In this document: piece by piece, positions 1-8,872 of the stretch
Layout: every line of letters begins with the position of its first letter
Numbering within the stretch: position 1 is the stretch's first letter
Origin: CAVYWD01 sp963772225
GTDB taxonomy: Bacteria; Myxococcota; Myxococcia; Myxococcales; UBA5297
Direction: 5' to 3'
Length of the DNA: 64,000 nt
NCBI GenBank assembly: GCA_963772225.1
Contig: CAVYWD010000009.1
Location: 124,001-188,000, forward strand
Program-made: the position numbers and the translations under genes
Notes under the pieces: generated by a model
The model's input: only the letters and a program-made list of their open reading frames with translations
Database searches by the model: none
Told to the model about the DNA's origin: nothing

Positions 1-2091
1 ACGGTGTTGCGGATCTTCCGATAGCCCTCGGTGAGGCTCTCGAGGATCTTCGGCGAAATGCGGATGTCGTCGCGGTAATCGGACGACGCGACCCAGAGCC
101 TAAGGATCTTCCGCGCCCATCTCCTTGAGGACCTTGTCGAGGGGCACGTAGTTGCCCGCCGATTTGCTGATCTTCTTGCCCTCGCCGTCCACGAAGAAAC
201 CGTGCGTCAACACCGCCTTGTAGGGCGCGGCGTCGCGGGTGCCCACCGAGCACAAGAGCGAAGAGTGGAACCAGCCGCGGTGCTGGTCGCTCCCCTCGAG
301 GTAGAGGTCCACCGGCACGCGCGAGCGGGCGCGCTTCTGCGCCACCGCCGCGAAGCTCACGCCGGAGTCGAACCAGACGTCGAGGATGTCCTCCTCCTTG
401 CGGAACTTCGCGCCGCCGCACTTCACGCATTTCGTCCCCGGCTTGAGAAACGACTCCGGCTCCCGGGCGAACCAGGCGTCGGCGCCCTCCTTCTCGAAGG
501 CGCGCGCGACCTCCTCCATGGCGTCGAGGTCGAGGAGCGCCTCGCCGCACGCGTCGTCCGCGCAGTAGAAGACCGGGATGGGCACGCCCCACGCGCGCTG
601 GCGGGAGACGCACCAGTCCGGCCGCGTCTCGATCATCCCGTAGATCCGCTCGCGGCCCCACTTGGGGATCCAGCGGACCTTGTCGATCTGCTCCAGGGCC
701 TTCTTGCGCAGGTCGTTGTGGCTCATGGAGATGAACCACTGCGCCGTCGCGCGGAAAATGACTGGGCGCTTGCAGCGCCAGCAGACCGGATAGCTGTGGC
801 GGATGCTCGCCTTGGGGTCGGAAAGCAGCACCTTCGTTTGGAAGAGCCGGTCGACAATCTTGGGGTTGGCCTCGAAGATCGGCTGGCCGGCCAGGTCGCC
901 CGCCTCGGCGGTAAAGCGGCCGGCCGCGTCCACCGGGCTCAAGGTCTCGAGCCCGTACCGCTGGCCCGCCTCGAAGTCCTCCGCGCCGTGCCCAGGCGCC
1001 GTGTGCACCAGTCCCGTGCCACTCTCGGTGGTCACGTGCTCGCCCAGGATGACCGGGCAGATTCGGCCGTTGAGGACGCTCGTGTAGCGCAGCCCCTCCA
1101 GCGCCTTGCCGCCGAGCGACGCGAGGACCTTGCTGGGGTCGCGCGGCGCGCCGCCCTCGGCCGCGAGCTCGCCAGGGGCGACCGCCGAAAGGAAGCTCGA
1201 GAGCAAATCCTTCGCAACCACGACGACCCGGCCGCCGAGGTCGTAGGCCACGTAGGTGACCTCCGGGTGCGCGGCGATGGCGAGGTTCGCCGGGAGCGTC
1301 CAGGGCGTCGTGGTCCAGATGACGAGCTCGGCTTTGCGGCCCGCGAGGCCCGGCAGCGCGTCCTTGAGCGCGAACGCGACGTAGATGGACGGCGACTCGT
1401 GGTCCTCGTACTCGACCTCGGCCTCGGCCAGGGCGGTCCGGTCGCGCACGCACCAGTAAACGGGCTTCTTGCCGCGCACCAGCGAGCCGCGGCGGGCGAA
1501 GCGGGCGAGCTCGCGCACCGTCTCCGCCTCGTAGTCGAAGCTCATGGTGAGGTACGGCTCCGACCAGCGGGCGAAGACGCCCAGGCGCTTGAACTCGTCG
1601 CGCTGGATGTCGACGAAGCGCTGCGCATACTCGCGGCAGTGCTTGCGCAGCTCGAGCTTGGAGAGGCCCTTCTTGCGCCCGCCCAGCTCCTCCTCGCTCT
1701 TGAGCTCGATGGGCAGGCCGTGGCAGTCCCAGCCGGGGATGAAGTCGGCCAGCTTGCCCGACATGTTGGCGTGCTTGACGACCATGTCCTTGAGCGTCTT
1801 GTTGAGGACGTGCCCCAAGTGGATCTGGCCGTTCGCGTAGGGCGGTCCGTCGTGAAAGACGAACAGCTCCTTGCCCGCGTTCTGCTCCATCAGTCGGTCG
1901 TAGACCTTGAGCTCGTCCCAGCGCGCGAGCATCTGCGGCTCGCGCACAGGAAGCGACGCCTTCATGGGAAAGTCGGTCTTGGGGAGGTTGACCGTGTCCT
2001 TGTACTTGGCCCCCTCGTCGGCGCCCTTGGGAGCGCCCTTGCCGGAGGGAGAAGCCGAGCCTTTGGACGATGCCTTGTCGCCGTCGGACAT
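1..2091 (-). CDS. ileS: Isoleucyl-tRNA synthetase, 5' two thirds, frameshifted near the window edge
   Basis: Class I aminoacyl-tRNA synthetase that charges tRNA-Ile in the cytoplasm. The HIGH signature reads HLGH (about residues 91-94) and the KMSKS loop reads KISKS (about 640-644); the editing-domain region lies between. The gene runs off the left edge, so the anticodon-binding end is missing. The frame hits TAG at 100-102 just after KEMGAED. Reading one base over, the family sequence resumes at once (ILRLWVASSDY...) and stays open to base 1, so one extra base lies near 105-112. ATG at 2091 is preferred over an upstream ATG at 2133 because GGAG sits 11 bases before it. The N-terminal 30 residues are a Lys/Ser/Gly-rich extension. 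The function is certain; whether the frameshift is real is not. Confidence 0.93.
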
Positions 2092-2184
2092 TGGGTGCGC
2101 AACTCCGCGAAAATAGGAGGGTCCTGCTATCATGGAGCGCCCGCCGGCGCAAGGGCGCGAGGGCTACGAGGAGGATACGCGCAA

Positions 2185-2940
2185 ATGGCTGCATCGCTCC
2201 CGGAGATCGCGGCATTTCTCGATGAGACGCTCCGCACGGCGGAGATCCCAGACGACCCCAACGCCGTGAACGGTTTGCAGATCGCGGCCTCGCGCGACGT
2301 GGCGCGAGTCGCCTGTGCGGTGGACGCGAGCGAGGCGGCGCTCGAGGAATCCGTGCAGCAGGGCGCCCAACTGCTCGTCGTGCATCACGGGCTTTTCTGG
2401 TCGGGGCTCAAGCCGCTCGTGGGGCCCATCGCCCGGAAGCTCCAAACCTGCTTCACCCGCGGCCTGTCGGTCTACTCGGCGCACCTCCCGCTCGACCTGC
2501 ACCCCGAGCTCGGCAACAACGCGAGCCTGGTACGTGCGTTGGGCCTCGAGGTCGAGCGGCCGTTCGGCCGGTTTCAAGGGGTGGACGTGGGCTTCAGCGC
2601 CCGCTGCGATCTCGCCCTCGCCGAGCTGGCTCAGAAGATCGAGTCGGCGCTCGGGCCGGTGCGCTGCTTCGGGCGCGGCCCCGAGCGGATCCGCCGGCTC
2701 GGCGTGGTCTCCGGGGGCGCCGGCAACCTCGCAGCGGCGGCGGCGAAGGCCGGCCTCGACGCGCTGCTGACCGGAGAAGGAGCGCACTACACCGCCCTCG
2801 AGGCCGAGGAGCGAGGCATCCACCTCCTGCTCGCCGGCCACTACCGCACCGAGACGCTCGGTGTGAAGGCGTTGGGCGCGCTGTTGGAGAGGCGCTTCGG
2901 CACTCCGTGGTCCTTCGTGGGGCGCGACACCGGTCTCTAG
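2185..2940 (+). CDS. Nif3-like dinuclear metal centre hexameric protein (YbgI family)
   Basis: 251-residue member of the Nif3/YbgI family, ring-shaped hexamers with a two-metal site. Some members act as GTP cyclohydrolase 1 type 2 or in metal handling, but the role here is not established. Metal-ligand motifs are present: HHG at residues 67-69, SAHLPLD, GEGAHY and GHYRTE (His about 219). AGGAGG at 2169-2174 lies 10 bases before the ATG and fixes the start. It is divergent from ileS with about 90 bases between the two starts. It is convergent with the zinc-ribbon gene, with a repeat-rich gap between their stops. The length is normal for the family. Confidence 0.9.
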   Translation: MAASLPEIAAFLDETLRTAEIPDDPNAVNGLQIAASRDVARVACAVDASEAALEESVQQGAQLLVVHHGLFWSGLKPLVGPIARKLQTCFTRGLSVYSAHLPLDLHPELGNNASLVRALGLEVERPFGRFQGVDVGFSARCDLALAELAQKIESALGPVRCFGRGPERIRRLGVVSGGAGNLAAAAAKAGLDALLTGEGAHYTALEAEERGIHLLLAGHYRTETLGVKALGALLERRFGTPWSFVGRDTGL

Positions 2941-3116
2941 TCCCTTCGGCGCGAGCTCTTGTGCAGGCTGGCAAAGGCTCCAGGCTCCAGGCTCCAGGCT
3001 CCAGGCTCCAGGCTCCAGGCTCCAGGCTCCAGGAAAATGCAGTTCCTGAAGCCTGCGGTCTGGAGCCTAGGGCAACCCTCTTCGGTTCCGGCTCGGCCGG
3101 GCTAGGTTTCCGTAGG
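2941..3116. repeat. Dispersed intergenic repeat, copy 1, expanded by an 8-copy GGCTCCA array
   Basis: This gap between two convergent genes holds a repeat of about 130 bp that recurs in inverted orientation at about 9650-9790. Shared blocks are CGAGCTCTTGTGC-like, a GGCTCCAGG palindromic arm, GCAGTTCCTGAAGCCTG, and a final block containing GGCTCGGCCGGG. In this copy the heptamer GGCTCCA is repeated eight times without change (2976-3031). GGCTCCAG and a downstream CTGGAGCC can form a hairpin, so the element could also end transcription from either side. Confidence 0.85.
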
Positions 3117-3617
3117 TCAGTCTTCGCCGAGGAAAAGGCCGCACTCCGGGCATTCGAGCGGAGCACCCTCGAACGCGGCTCCGCACGCCGGGCAGGTATG
3201 CGCGCCTTCGGCGTCGAGGTCGACGCTCCTTTCGAAGTCGATGGCGTCGGCGCCTTCCTCCACTCCCAGCAGACGAACCCAGTCCTCGCGCAGGACCTGC
3301 ACCGCCGCGCCGCCGTCCTCCTCGAGGACTTGCACGAAGTAGCGGCTGCAGGCGCCGCCCACACCGCATGAGCCTGGGTCTGCGGCCACCAGCGCGTCCA
3401 CGCCGGCGGCGTGGAGCTGCTCGACCATCTGGCAGGCCTCGGTGTAGCTCGCGCGGCTGATGGGCTTGGCCCCCTCTCCTTGGGCCACCGCTTGGCGCAG
3501 CCGCTCAGCCTTGTCGAAGAATCCCTCGGGAAGCGCTTCGACCAACGGCGCCTCGCAGTGAACGCAGGCGGCGATACCAGCGCGGTATTCGGAGCGACAG
3601 GACGGGCAAAAAGGCAT
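3117..3617 (-). CDS. Zinc-ribbon protein with a DUF2007-like central region
   Basis: 166-residue soluble protein with two treble-clef or ribbon Cys pairs. One is at the N-terminus (CPSC...CVHC, residues about 4-21), the other at the C-terminus (CPAC...CPEC). The central stretch (SYTEACQMVEQL...GVDALVAADP) resembles DUF2007, described as a putative signal-transducing domain. That link is tentative. The ATG at 3617 comes directly before the first Cys pair. The gene follows the 13-heme cytochrome on the same strand after about 70 bases and may be co-transcribed with it. No enzymatic motif is visible. Confidence 0.7.
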   Translation of the reverse strand: MPFCPSCRSEYRAGIAACVHCEAPLVEALPEGFFDKAERLRQAVAQGEGAKPISRASYTEACQMVEQLHAAGVDALVAADPGSCGVGGACSRYFVQVLEEDGGAAVQVLREDWVRLLGVEEGADAIDFERSVDLDAEGAHTCPACGAAFEGAPLECPECGLFLGED

Positions 3618-3685
3618 GGCGAGCGCGCGAGGCGGGTCTTTGAGTCCCGCCGGCTGAAGGGACCTTCCGGAAGAACGTGTCGGCT

Positions 3686-4750
3686 CTAGGTGTGGCAGTA
3701 CCGGCACATCGCGTTGGACTTCTCCTCGCTCGCGTTGTGCCTGCTCGTGAAGGAGGGCGGGTGCGGATTTCCCCCGACTCCGCCGACCCGGTGGCACCCG
3801 ATGCAGTTGGTCTGAGCGCCGCGCTCGTGGCACGACTGGCAATTGGCGATGTCCCGCCGCGCCTCAGGCCCGTGGAAGGTCGCCGAGCCCGCGTTCATCC
3901 AACCGGCTGGGTGCGGCGTGCGCGGGCTGGCCGAGAGCGCGGTCGCGCCGCTGCGGGTGTGGCAGTCCTGGCAGAAGCTGGTGCCGTGGCACCGCTGGCA
4001 CAGGGCCGCGTCTTCGCGCGCCTCGATGGCGTGGCGGCTCACGTAGTCGTTTCGGTGCAGGAACTGTCGCTCCGCTGCCTCCGGCAGCTTGAACTCCACC
4101 GCCGTCGCGACGGTGCGGGCGTGGCAGTCGGAGCAGAAAGTCTGCTCGTGGCAACGGGCACAGGTGTTCGGCTCCACCAGCGCCGCGTGGGCGTGGCGCT
4201 TGAGGAACTCGCCCTCGTGCGAGAAGAAGGCGAGCGGGCGCAGCGGCACGCGCCGGAAGTCGGTGTGGCAGGGCATGCAAGCGCCCTCGTTGTAGTCGCT
4301 CTGGTGGCACTCCAGGCAGATGTCCATCTTGGGCGTGAACCGCTTCGTCGAGCCCGGCTCGGGCAGCTCCTTGTGGCAGCGCTCACAGGCGTTGTCGACC
4401 TGCTTCAAATGCAAGGCGTGGTTGAAGTTCACCGTGCGGACGCGAGTGGAGTAGCTGCGCGCGGGCTGCGCCTGGTGGCAGGTGGCGCACTTGTTCTCGT
4501 CCTTCCAATCGGAGTGGCACTTGAGGCAGGTCTCTTCCTTCGGCAGCTGCCGCTCCGCGGTGAGGGCCGTCGACTTGGCGATGGCCTTGTGGCAGGCCTT
4601 GCATTCGACGTCGTTCTCCTGGTGCTTGGCGTGCGGAAAGCGGATGACCTCCTCGTCCGCCGCCGAAGAGACCTTGGCGACGACCGTGGCGCAGGCCACC
4701 AGCGAGGCAGCGCCCAGGAAGAGAAGCCCGTTGCGGCGAAGTTTCCTCAC
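3686..4750 (-). CDS. Exported 13-heme c-type cytochrome
   Basis: 354-residue multiheme cytochrome with a Sec-type N-terminus (RR plus a hydrophobic stretch ending near ATVVAKVSSA). Thirteen CxxCH sites are visible: CKACH, CLKCH, CATCH, CERCH, CLECH, CMPCH, CARCH, CSDCH, CQRCH, CQDCH, CQSCH, CIGCH and CRYCH. The last one is at the very C-terminus, one residue before the stop. Extra His residues can serve as distal ligands. The start is GTG at 4750, overlapping the stop of the upstream barrel gene by four bases (GTGA). This implies coupled translation and a joint role. Periplasmic or outer-membrane electron transfer is inferred. The partner oxidant or reductant is unknown. Confidence 0.9.
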   Translation of the reverse strand: MRKLRRNGLLFLGAASLVACATVVAKVSSAADEEVIRFPHAKHQENDVECKACHKAIAKSTALTAERQLPKEETCLKCHSDWKDENKCATCHQAQPARSYSTRVRTVNFNHALHLKQVDNACERCHKELPEPGSTKRFTPKMDICLECHQSDYNEGACMPCHTDFRRVPLRPLAFFSHEGEFLKRHAHAALVEPNTCARCHEQTFCSDCHARTVATAVEFKLPEAAERQFLHRNDYVSRHAIEAREDAALCQRCHGTSFCQDCHTRSGATALSASPRTPHPAGWMNAGSATFHGPEARRDIANCQSCHERGAQTNCIGCHRVGGVGGNPHPPSFTSRHNASEEKSNAMCRYCHT

Positions 4751-6174
4751 GGCTTCACCTCTTGCCGGGTGGAGAAGTTGTAGACCAGCTTCCCCAACGC
4801 CTCGTATCGGTGCTCGAAGTACGGGGTGACGCTGGCCAGCCCGGTCAGCGCGACCAGCCAGCTCGGCGCGATGCTGTAGGTCCCCGAGAGCGAGGCGACG
4901 TACGAGTTGCGGTCGCCGTTGATCGGGCTCTGCAAATGGTAGGCGTCGAGGTCGAGCGTGAGGGCGATGAGCTCCGCGAGGCGCTGCGTGCCGAAGATGC
5001 GGCCCTCGAGGTAGCCGTTCACCGGGGCCAGGAGCGCCCGGGTCTCGACGCCGACCGAGGAGCTCGCCGAGGCGCGGTAGGTGGCGCGGGCCATGGCTTC
5101 GTGGCCGTTGCGAGGCGCGTCGGCGGCCTCCGCGTCGTAGAGCAGGAAGTGGTACTCGCCGAGCACGCGCCAGCGCGCGGACCGCAGCGAGAGCCCGCCG
5201 CCCACTTCGTCGCGGCTATCGGCCGCGAACACCGAGAAAATGGAGGTGCGCGAGATGAACAGGTCGGGCGCCGTGCGGCCGATGTTGACGTGCGCCCAGA
5301 GCGCGTTCGTCGCCTGGACCTCGGCGTCGAGGTTGGCTTGCGAGACGCGCCCGTCCGTCAGCGCGAACGCGCCGAAGCCGGAGAGCGTCACTCGCCCCAG
5401 CATCCAGCGGCCGTCAAGGCCCGCCTCCTGTCGCGCGAGGTTCCCGTGGTCGAGGAGCTCGTAGAAGCTCGCACCCACCTGCGCGTCCGGCGACGGCCGA
5501 TAAAAGGCTCGGCCCCCGAACACCGCGTCGCCGAGGGCCGAAGCGAACCGCGGGACGACCGGCGTGCCGCCGTAGACGGACACGCCCAGTCCCTTGAAGA
5601 CGGTCGCCTCGGCGGACAAGCCGTCAATCTGCGCCGCGCGCCGCGCGCCGCCGAAGGCCATCTGCCGGCCGAGCGTGAAGGTCACCGCGCGGTCGAGCAG
5701 GGAGCCTGAGAGGTATCCAAGGTCGAGATCCGCTGCCTTTCCCAGTCGGGCGCTCTCTTCGGCCGGATCGAGCCGGCCCCAGGCGCTCAGGCAGAGCTTG
5801 AGGTCCGAGACGACCGGGTTGGGAATGTCGCGCGCCAGCACGCCCAGTTGCTCGACGATGGGCGCCACCGTCCGCTCCTGGCCAGGGTCGCTGCGCCCCT
5901 GGATGAGCGTCATGGAGCTCACGTCGACGACCATCTTGCTCAGCGACCCGGGGTCCGCCGCGCTCGATTTCTCGTCGGCCTTGGCCTTGACCTCGGCTGA
6001 GGGAGCGAGCCCTGCGGGAGAAGCGGCGGCGGGTGCCGCATTCGCGCCGGCGGGCTCTAGAGCGGGCGCCGCGGAGGGCGCGAGAACGGCCGCGAGGCCG
6101 ATGGCCAGAACCGCCCACTTGCCGCCTGGGGCAAAAACCGCAAAAAGGGAGTCCTGATCTTTCTCGCAAACCAA
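4747..6174 (-). CDS. Outer-membrane beta-barrel (porin-like) partner of the multiheme cytochrome
   Basis: 475-residue exported protein. After a hydrophobic signal (KWAVLAIGLAAVLAP) comes an Ala/Pro-rich linker to about residue 75, then alternating-hydrophobicity segments typical of an outer-membrane barrel. The start is TTG at 6174, supported by GGGAGG six bases upstream; no ATG or GTG fits better. The four-base overlap with the 13-heme cytochrome gene suggests a porin-cytochrome conduit analogous to MtrAB or Geobacter Ext/Omb systems. This is inference, because no recognisable MtrB motif is seen and there is no third, outer-surface cytochrome gene beside it. Confidence 0.7.
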   Translation of the reverse strand: MVCEKDQDSLFAVFAPGGKWAVLAIGLAAVLAPSAAPALEPAGANAAPAAASPAGLAPSAEVKAKADEKSSAADPGSLSKMVVDVSSMTLIQGRSDPGQERTVAPIVEQLGVLARDIPNPVVSDLKLCLSAWGRLDPAEESARLGKAADLDLGYLSGSLLDRAVTFTLGRQMAFGGARRAAQIDGLSAEATVFKGLGVSVYGGTPVVPRFASALGDAVFGGRAFYRPSPDAQVGASFYELLDHGNLARQEAGLDGRWMLGRVTLSGFGAFALTDGRVSQANLDAEVQATNALWAHVNIGRTAPDLFISRTSIFSVFAADSRDEVGGGLSLRSARWRVLGEYHFLLYDAEAADAPRNGHEAMARATYRASASSSVGVETRALLAPVNGYLEGRIFGTQRLAELIALTLDLDAYHLQSPINGDRNSYVASLSGTYSIAPSWLVALTGLASVTPYFEHRYEALGKLVYNFSTRQEVKP

Positions 6175-6804
6175 GGCCGACCTCCCAAGACACGGGTTTC
6201 GACACTGCGCGATTCATCGCCCGCCGCGCACCAACCCGTCAAGGGCGACCGGTTCATTTTCGGTGACTGGCGGACAGTTGCTTCTGCCGCCGGAGCGACT
6301 GCGGGTGCTGCAGGCGCACGGCGACCGAGCGGGCGAGGAATTCTGCATTCGCCCGCTGCGCACCAAAGCCCACCAATCGCCCCGAGGCGCACCCCGTCGT
6401 CCCACCGCTTTCACGGGTGCATTTCGGGTGCGCCCCTCGTCGGCTGGCCCACCGCGTCGGCCCCAACAAGTGCTCAATTTGCCTACATTTATCAACGGCA
6501 TGCAGCGGTTTGTCGGCTCGCTGCCTCCGCTTGACACCCCCTGGAGCCGATGCTAGCGTCGCAAGCCTTGGCCTTGTTTCGGTTCTTTACCCGCTCAGGT
6601 CGGGAATGCTCGAAAGGGGCGCTGTTTTCGCCGATGGGCCTTGCTCGAGTGACCGCGGTTGAAGTAGACCCCGGATCGCATTTCGTTCCTGACGAGCGCT
6701 GGTTGAAGTTCGGCGATGTCGATTGGCTGGTTCACGGCGGACGTCGGGCGCGGAATCGGTGACGTTGGACCGCAGCCCTGCCCCCTCGCGGAGGTCACGC
6801 AATC
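6175..6804. other. Divergent intergenic region of 630 bp
   Basis: No convincing gene is visible. The left half holds the ribosome-binding site of the barrel gene. The right half holds a candidate sigma-70 promoter (6531-6559) about 245 bases before the TolQ gene, implying a long untranslated leader from about 6566 to 6804. Short open frames here lack family resemblance. Confidence 0.5.
6531..6559 (+). promoter_or_regulatory. Candidate sigma-70 promoter for the TolQ/TolR operon
   Basis: TTGACA at 6531-6536, a 17-base spacer, then TAGCGT at 6554-6559. The -35 box is perfect and the -10 box weak. It points toward the TolQ-like gene. Confidence 0.5.
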
Positions 6805-7551
6805 ATGAACGTTGTATCGATGCTCGCTCACTTCGCCACGACCGCGGCGGAAGCGGCAGGTAGCGGCGAGGAGATGGGTATCATCGCGACGATGATCGAC
6901 CGCTGGAACAAGGGCGGTTGGGGCATGTACCCCATCTCCGTGGCCTTCGTGTTTTTCCTCGTGATTCTGGCCGACCGGATCTTCACGCTGTTCCGCGCAT
7001 CCATCAATAAAGAGGCCTTCATGCGCGGCCTCAAGAAGCACATCTACGCGGGAGACCTGGACAAGGCCATCAGCTATTGCGCCGGCCAGAAGCAGACCCC
7101 CCTCACCTCGGTGGTGAAGGCGGGCCTCATGAATGTCCCCAAGGGCGAAGCCGAAGTCCAGGCCGCCATGGACGAGGCAGCCCTCCGCGAAAACCCGAAG
7201 CTCGAGAGCCGCACCGGGTACCTCGCGATGATCGGCAACGCGGCCATGCTCTCGGGCCTGATGGGGACCGTCTCCGGCCTCATCACCTGTTTCGAGGCGG
7301 TGGCCCACGTCGACCCGGCCTCCAAATCGACGGTGCTCTCGGCCGGCATCTCCGAGTCGATGAACTGCACCCTCTTCGGCCTCATCACGGCCATCCCCGC
7401 GCTCATCGCCTTCTCACTGCTTCAGGGTCGGACGCAGCACATGCTGGACGACATCAACGAGAGCAGCGTGGGCGTGCTCAACCTCGTCGTGCAGAACAAG
7501 GACAAGCTCCGCATGCCCGAGGGCAAGAGCCTCGCCGCAGGCGACGAGTAA
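6805..7551 (+). CDS. MotA/TolQ/ExbB-family proton-channel protein (AglR-like)
   Basis: 248-residue inner-membrane protein with three predicted membrane segments (about 41-62, 140-165 and 190-212) and the conserved TolQ/ExbB core around GYLAMIGNAAMLSGLMGTVSG. Such proteins form the stator ring that passes protons with TolR/ExbD partners. One TolQ followed by two TolR-type genes is the arrangement of Myxococcus aglRQS, the gliding-motility motor, and of related paralogues. Whether this set powers gliding, Tol-like envelope work or transport cannot be settled from sequence. GGAGG sits 10 bases before the ATG. Confidence 0.85.
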   Translation: MNVVSMLAHFATTAAEAAGSGEEMGIIATMIDRWNKGGWGMYPISVAFVFFLVILADRIFTLFRASINKEAFMRGLKKHIYAGDLDKAISYCAGQKQTPLTSVVKAGLMNVPKGEAEVQAAMDEAALRENPKLESRTGYLAMIGNAAMLSGLMGTVSGLITCFEAVAHVDPASKSTVLSAGISESMNCTLFGLITAIPALIAFSLLQGRTQHMLDDINESSVGVLNLVVQNKDKLRMPEGKSLAAGDE

Positions 7552-7662
7552 TCATCGTCCTTCCCGTCTCAATGCGGGAACCGCGCCCCCTCCGCCGATG
7601 TCTCGAGGGAGGGTTGAAGCAGTGGCGGCGCCGCCGCTCAGCATGAACCAAGGAGGATCCCG

Positions 7663-8205
7663 ATGGCCGGCGGTATGGACTTGGGGCAGGGCGGCAAGGG
7701 CAAGAAGAAGGCGCTCGACACTGCTATCAACCTCGTCCCCTTCATCGACCTCATGGCGGTGACCATCAGCTTTCTCATCATGACTGCCGTCTGGAACCAG
7801 GTCGGCCGCCTCTCCGTCAGCCAGGCGGGCGGCCCGGGGACCGATTCTCCTCCTCCTGATACCAAGACGCTCCCGCTCAACATCATCGTCTCCGACCACG
7901 GCTTCACCCTCAGCTCGGGCGGCAGCAGCGTCGACATCCCGAAGCGGACTACGGGTGAATACGTCTACTGCCACACGACCGGCCCCGACCGCGTGGACGA
8001 TCCGTCGAAGTGCGAGGACGCCACGCTCGTGGGAGCGTTGAAGAAGATCAAGGCGGAGGTCCCCGACCAGCGGAACATCACGGTTCAGTGCGAGGACGGG
8101 GTCAAGTACAACGACCTCATCCGGGTCATTGACGTGTGCAACCTCAAGGACAGCACCAGCCAGCCCATCCTCTTCCCGGACGTCGCCGTGAGCGCGGTGG
8201 GCTGA
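7663..8205 (+). CDS. ExbD/TolR-family protein, first of two (AglQ/AglS-like)
   Basis: 180-residue protein with one N-terminal membrane helix bearing the essential proton-carrying Asp (NLVPFIDLMAVT, D about residue 29) and a periplasmic domain. It follows the TolQ-like gene by 111 bases, and GGAGG lies eight bases before the ATG. The periplasmic part has three Cys (in YVYCH, CED and VQCED), plus another near the end, unusual for ExbD and possibly disulfide-bonded. It is expected to form the peptidoglycan-contacting part of a proton-driven motor with the neighbouring TolQ and second ExbD. Confidence 0.85.
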   Translation: MAGGMDLGQGGKGKKKALDTAINLVPFIDLMAVTISFLIMTAVWNQVGRLSVSQAGGPGTDSPPPDTKTLPLNIIVSDHGFTLSSGGSSVDIPKRTTGEYVYCHTTGPDRVDDPSKCEDATLVGALKKIKAEVPDQRNITVQCEDGVKYNDLIRVIDVCNLKDSTSQPILFPDVAVSAVG

Positions 8206-8270
8206 TCGCTACATTTTGCCGAGGCGACTTCGCCTTCTTTTGACTCTCGAAGCGCACGCGAGGCCTTCCG

Positions 8271-8843
8271 ATGCCCATCGTTCAACCTGGAAAGCGCGTG
8301 GGAGCTCGGCTCTCCAAGAGCAGGATCTTCGGCAAGGGCGCGCACGGGAAGAAGGGGATGTTCGCCGACCTGCTCATCACGCCGCTGGTCGACATGTTCG
8401 TCATCATCGTCATCTTCCTCTTGCAGAACTTCTCGGCGACCGGCGAAATCCTGTTCATGTCGAAGGACATTACCCTTCCCGAGGCGAGCAATGGGCGCGA
8501 GCTCGATCGCGCGCCGGTCGTACAGATCTCCAACGACTCGGTGATGCTCGAGGGCGAGCAGATCGTCCTGGTCGCCGACCTGGGTCGCGACGAGTACTGG
8601 AACATCCCCGTTCTGGAGGAGAAGCTGCGCGACCTCAAGAAGCGCTATGAGATGATCCACCAGGGCGACCCGGCGAGCGCCTTCAAGGGCGACATCAATA
8701 TTCAGGGAGACAAAGCAGTACAATTCAAGACCATCAAACGGGTCATGTACTCCTGTAATCAGGCCGGATATCTCAACATCAACTTCGCGGTCACTCAGGG
8801 CCCGAGCAGCAAGAGCGACAAATCCGAAGAAAAGAAGCCGTAG
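8271..8843 (+). CDS. ExbD/TolR-family protein, second of two
   Basis: 190-residue TolR-type protein: basic N-terminus, a single membrane helix with the key Asp (LLITPLVDMFVIIVIF, D about residue 41), then a periplasmic domain with a Lys/Glu-rich tail. The sequence differs clearly from the upstream ExbD, so the two are paralogues rather than a recent duplication. It is probably the last gene of the TolQ-TolR-TolR operon. GAGG lies seven bases before the start. It likely forms a heteromeric TolR pair in the same motor, as AglQ and AglS do. Confidence 0.85.
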   Translation: MPIVQPGKRVGARLSKSRIFGKGAHGKKGMFADLLITPLVDMFVIIVIFLLQNFSATGEILFMSKDITLPEASNGRELDRAPVVQISNDSVMLEGEQIVLVADLGRDEYWNIPVLEEKLRDLKKRYEMIHQGDPASAFKGDINIQGDKAVQFKTIKRVMYSCNQAGYLNINFAVTQGPSSKSDKSEEKKP

Positions 8844-8872
8844 TTTCGATTCGCTCTGCGGGCGGCCCCCGC

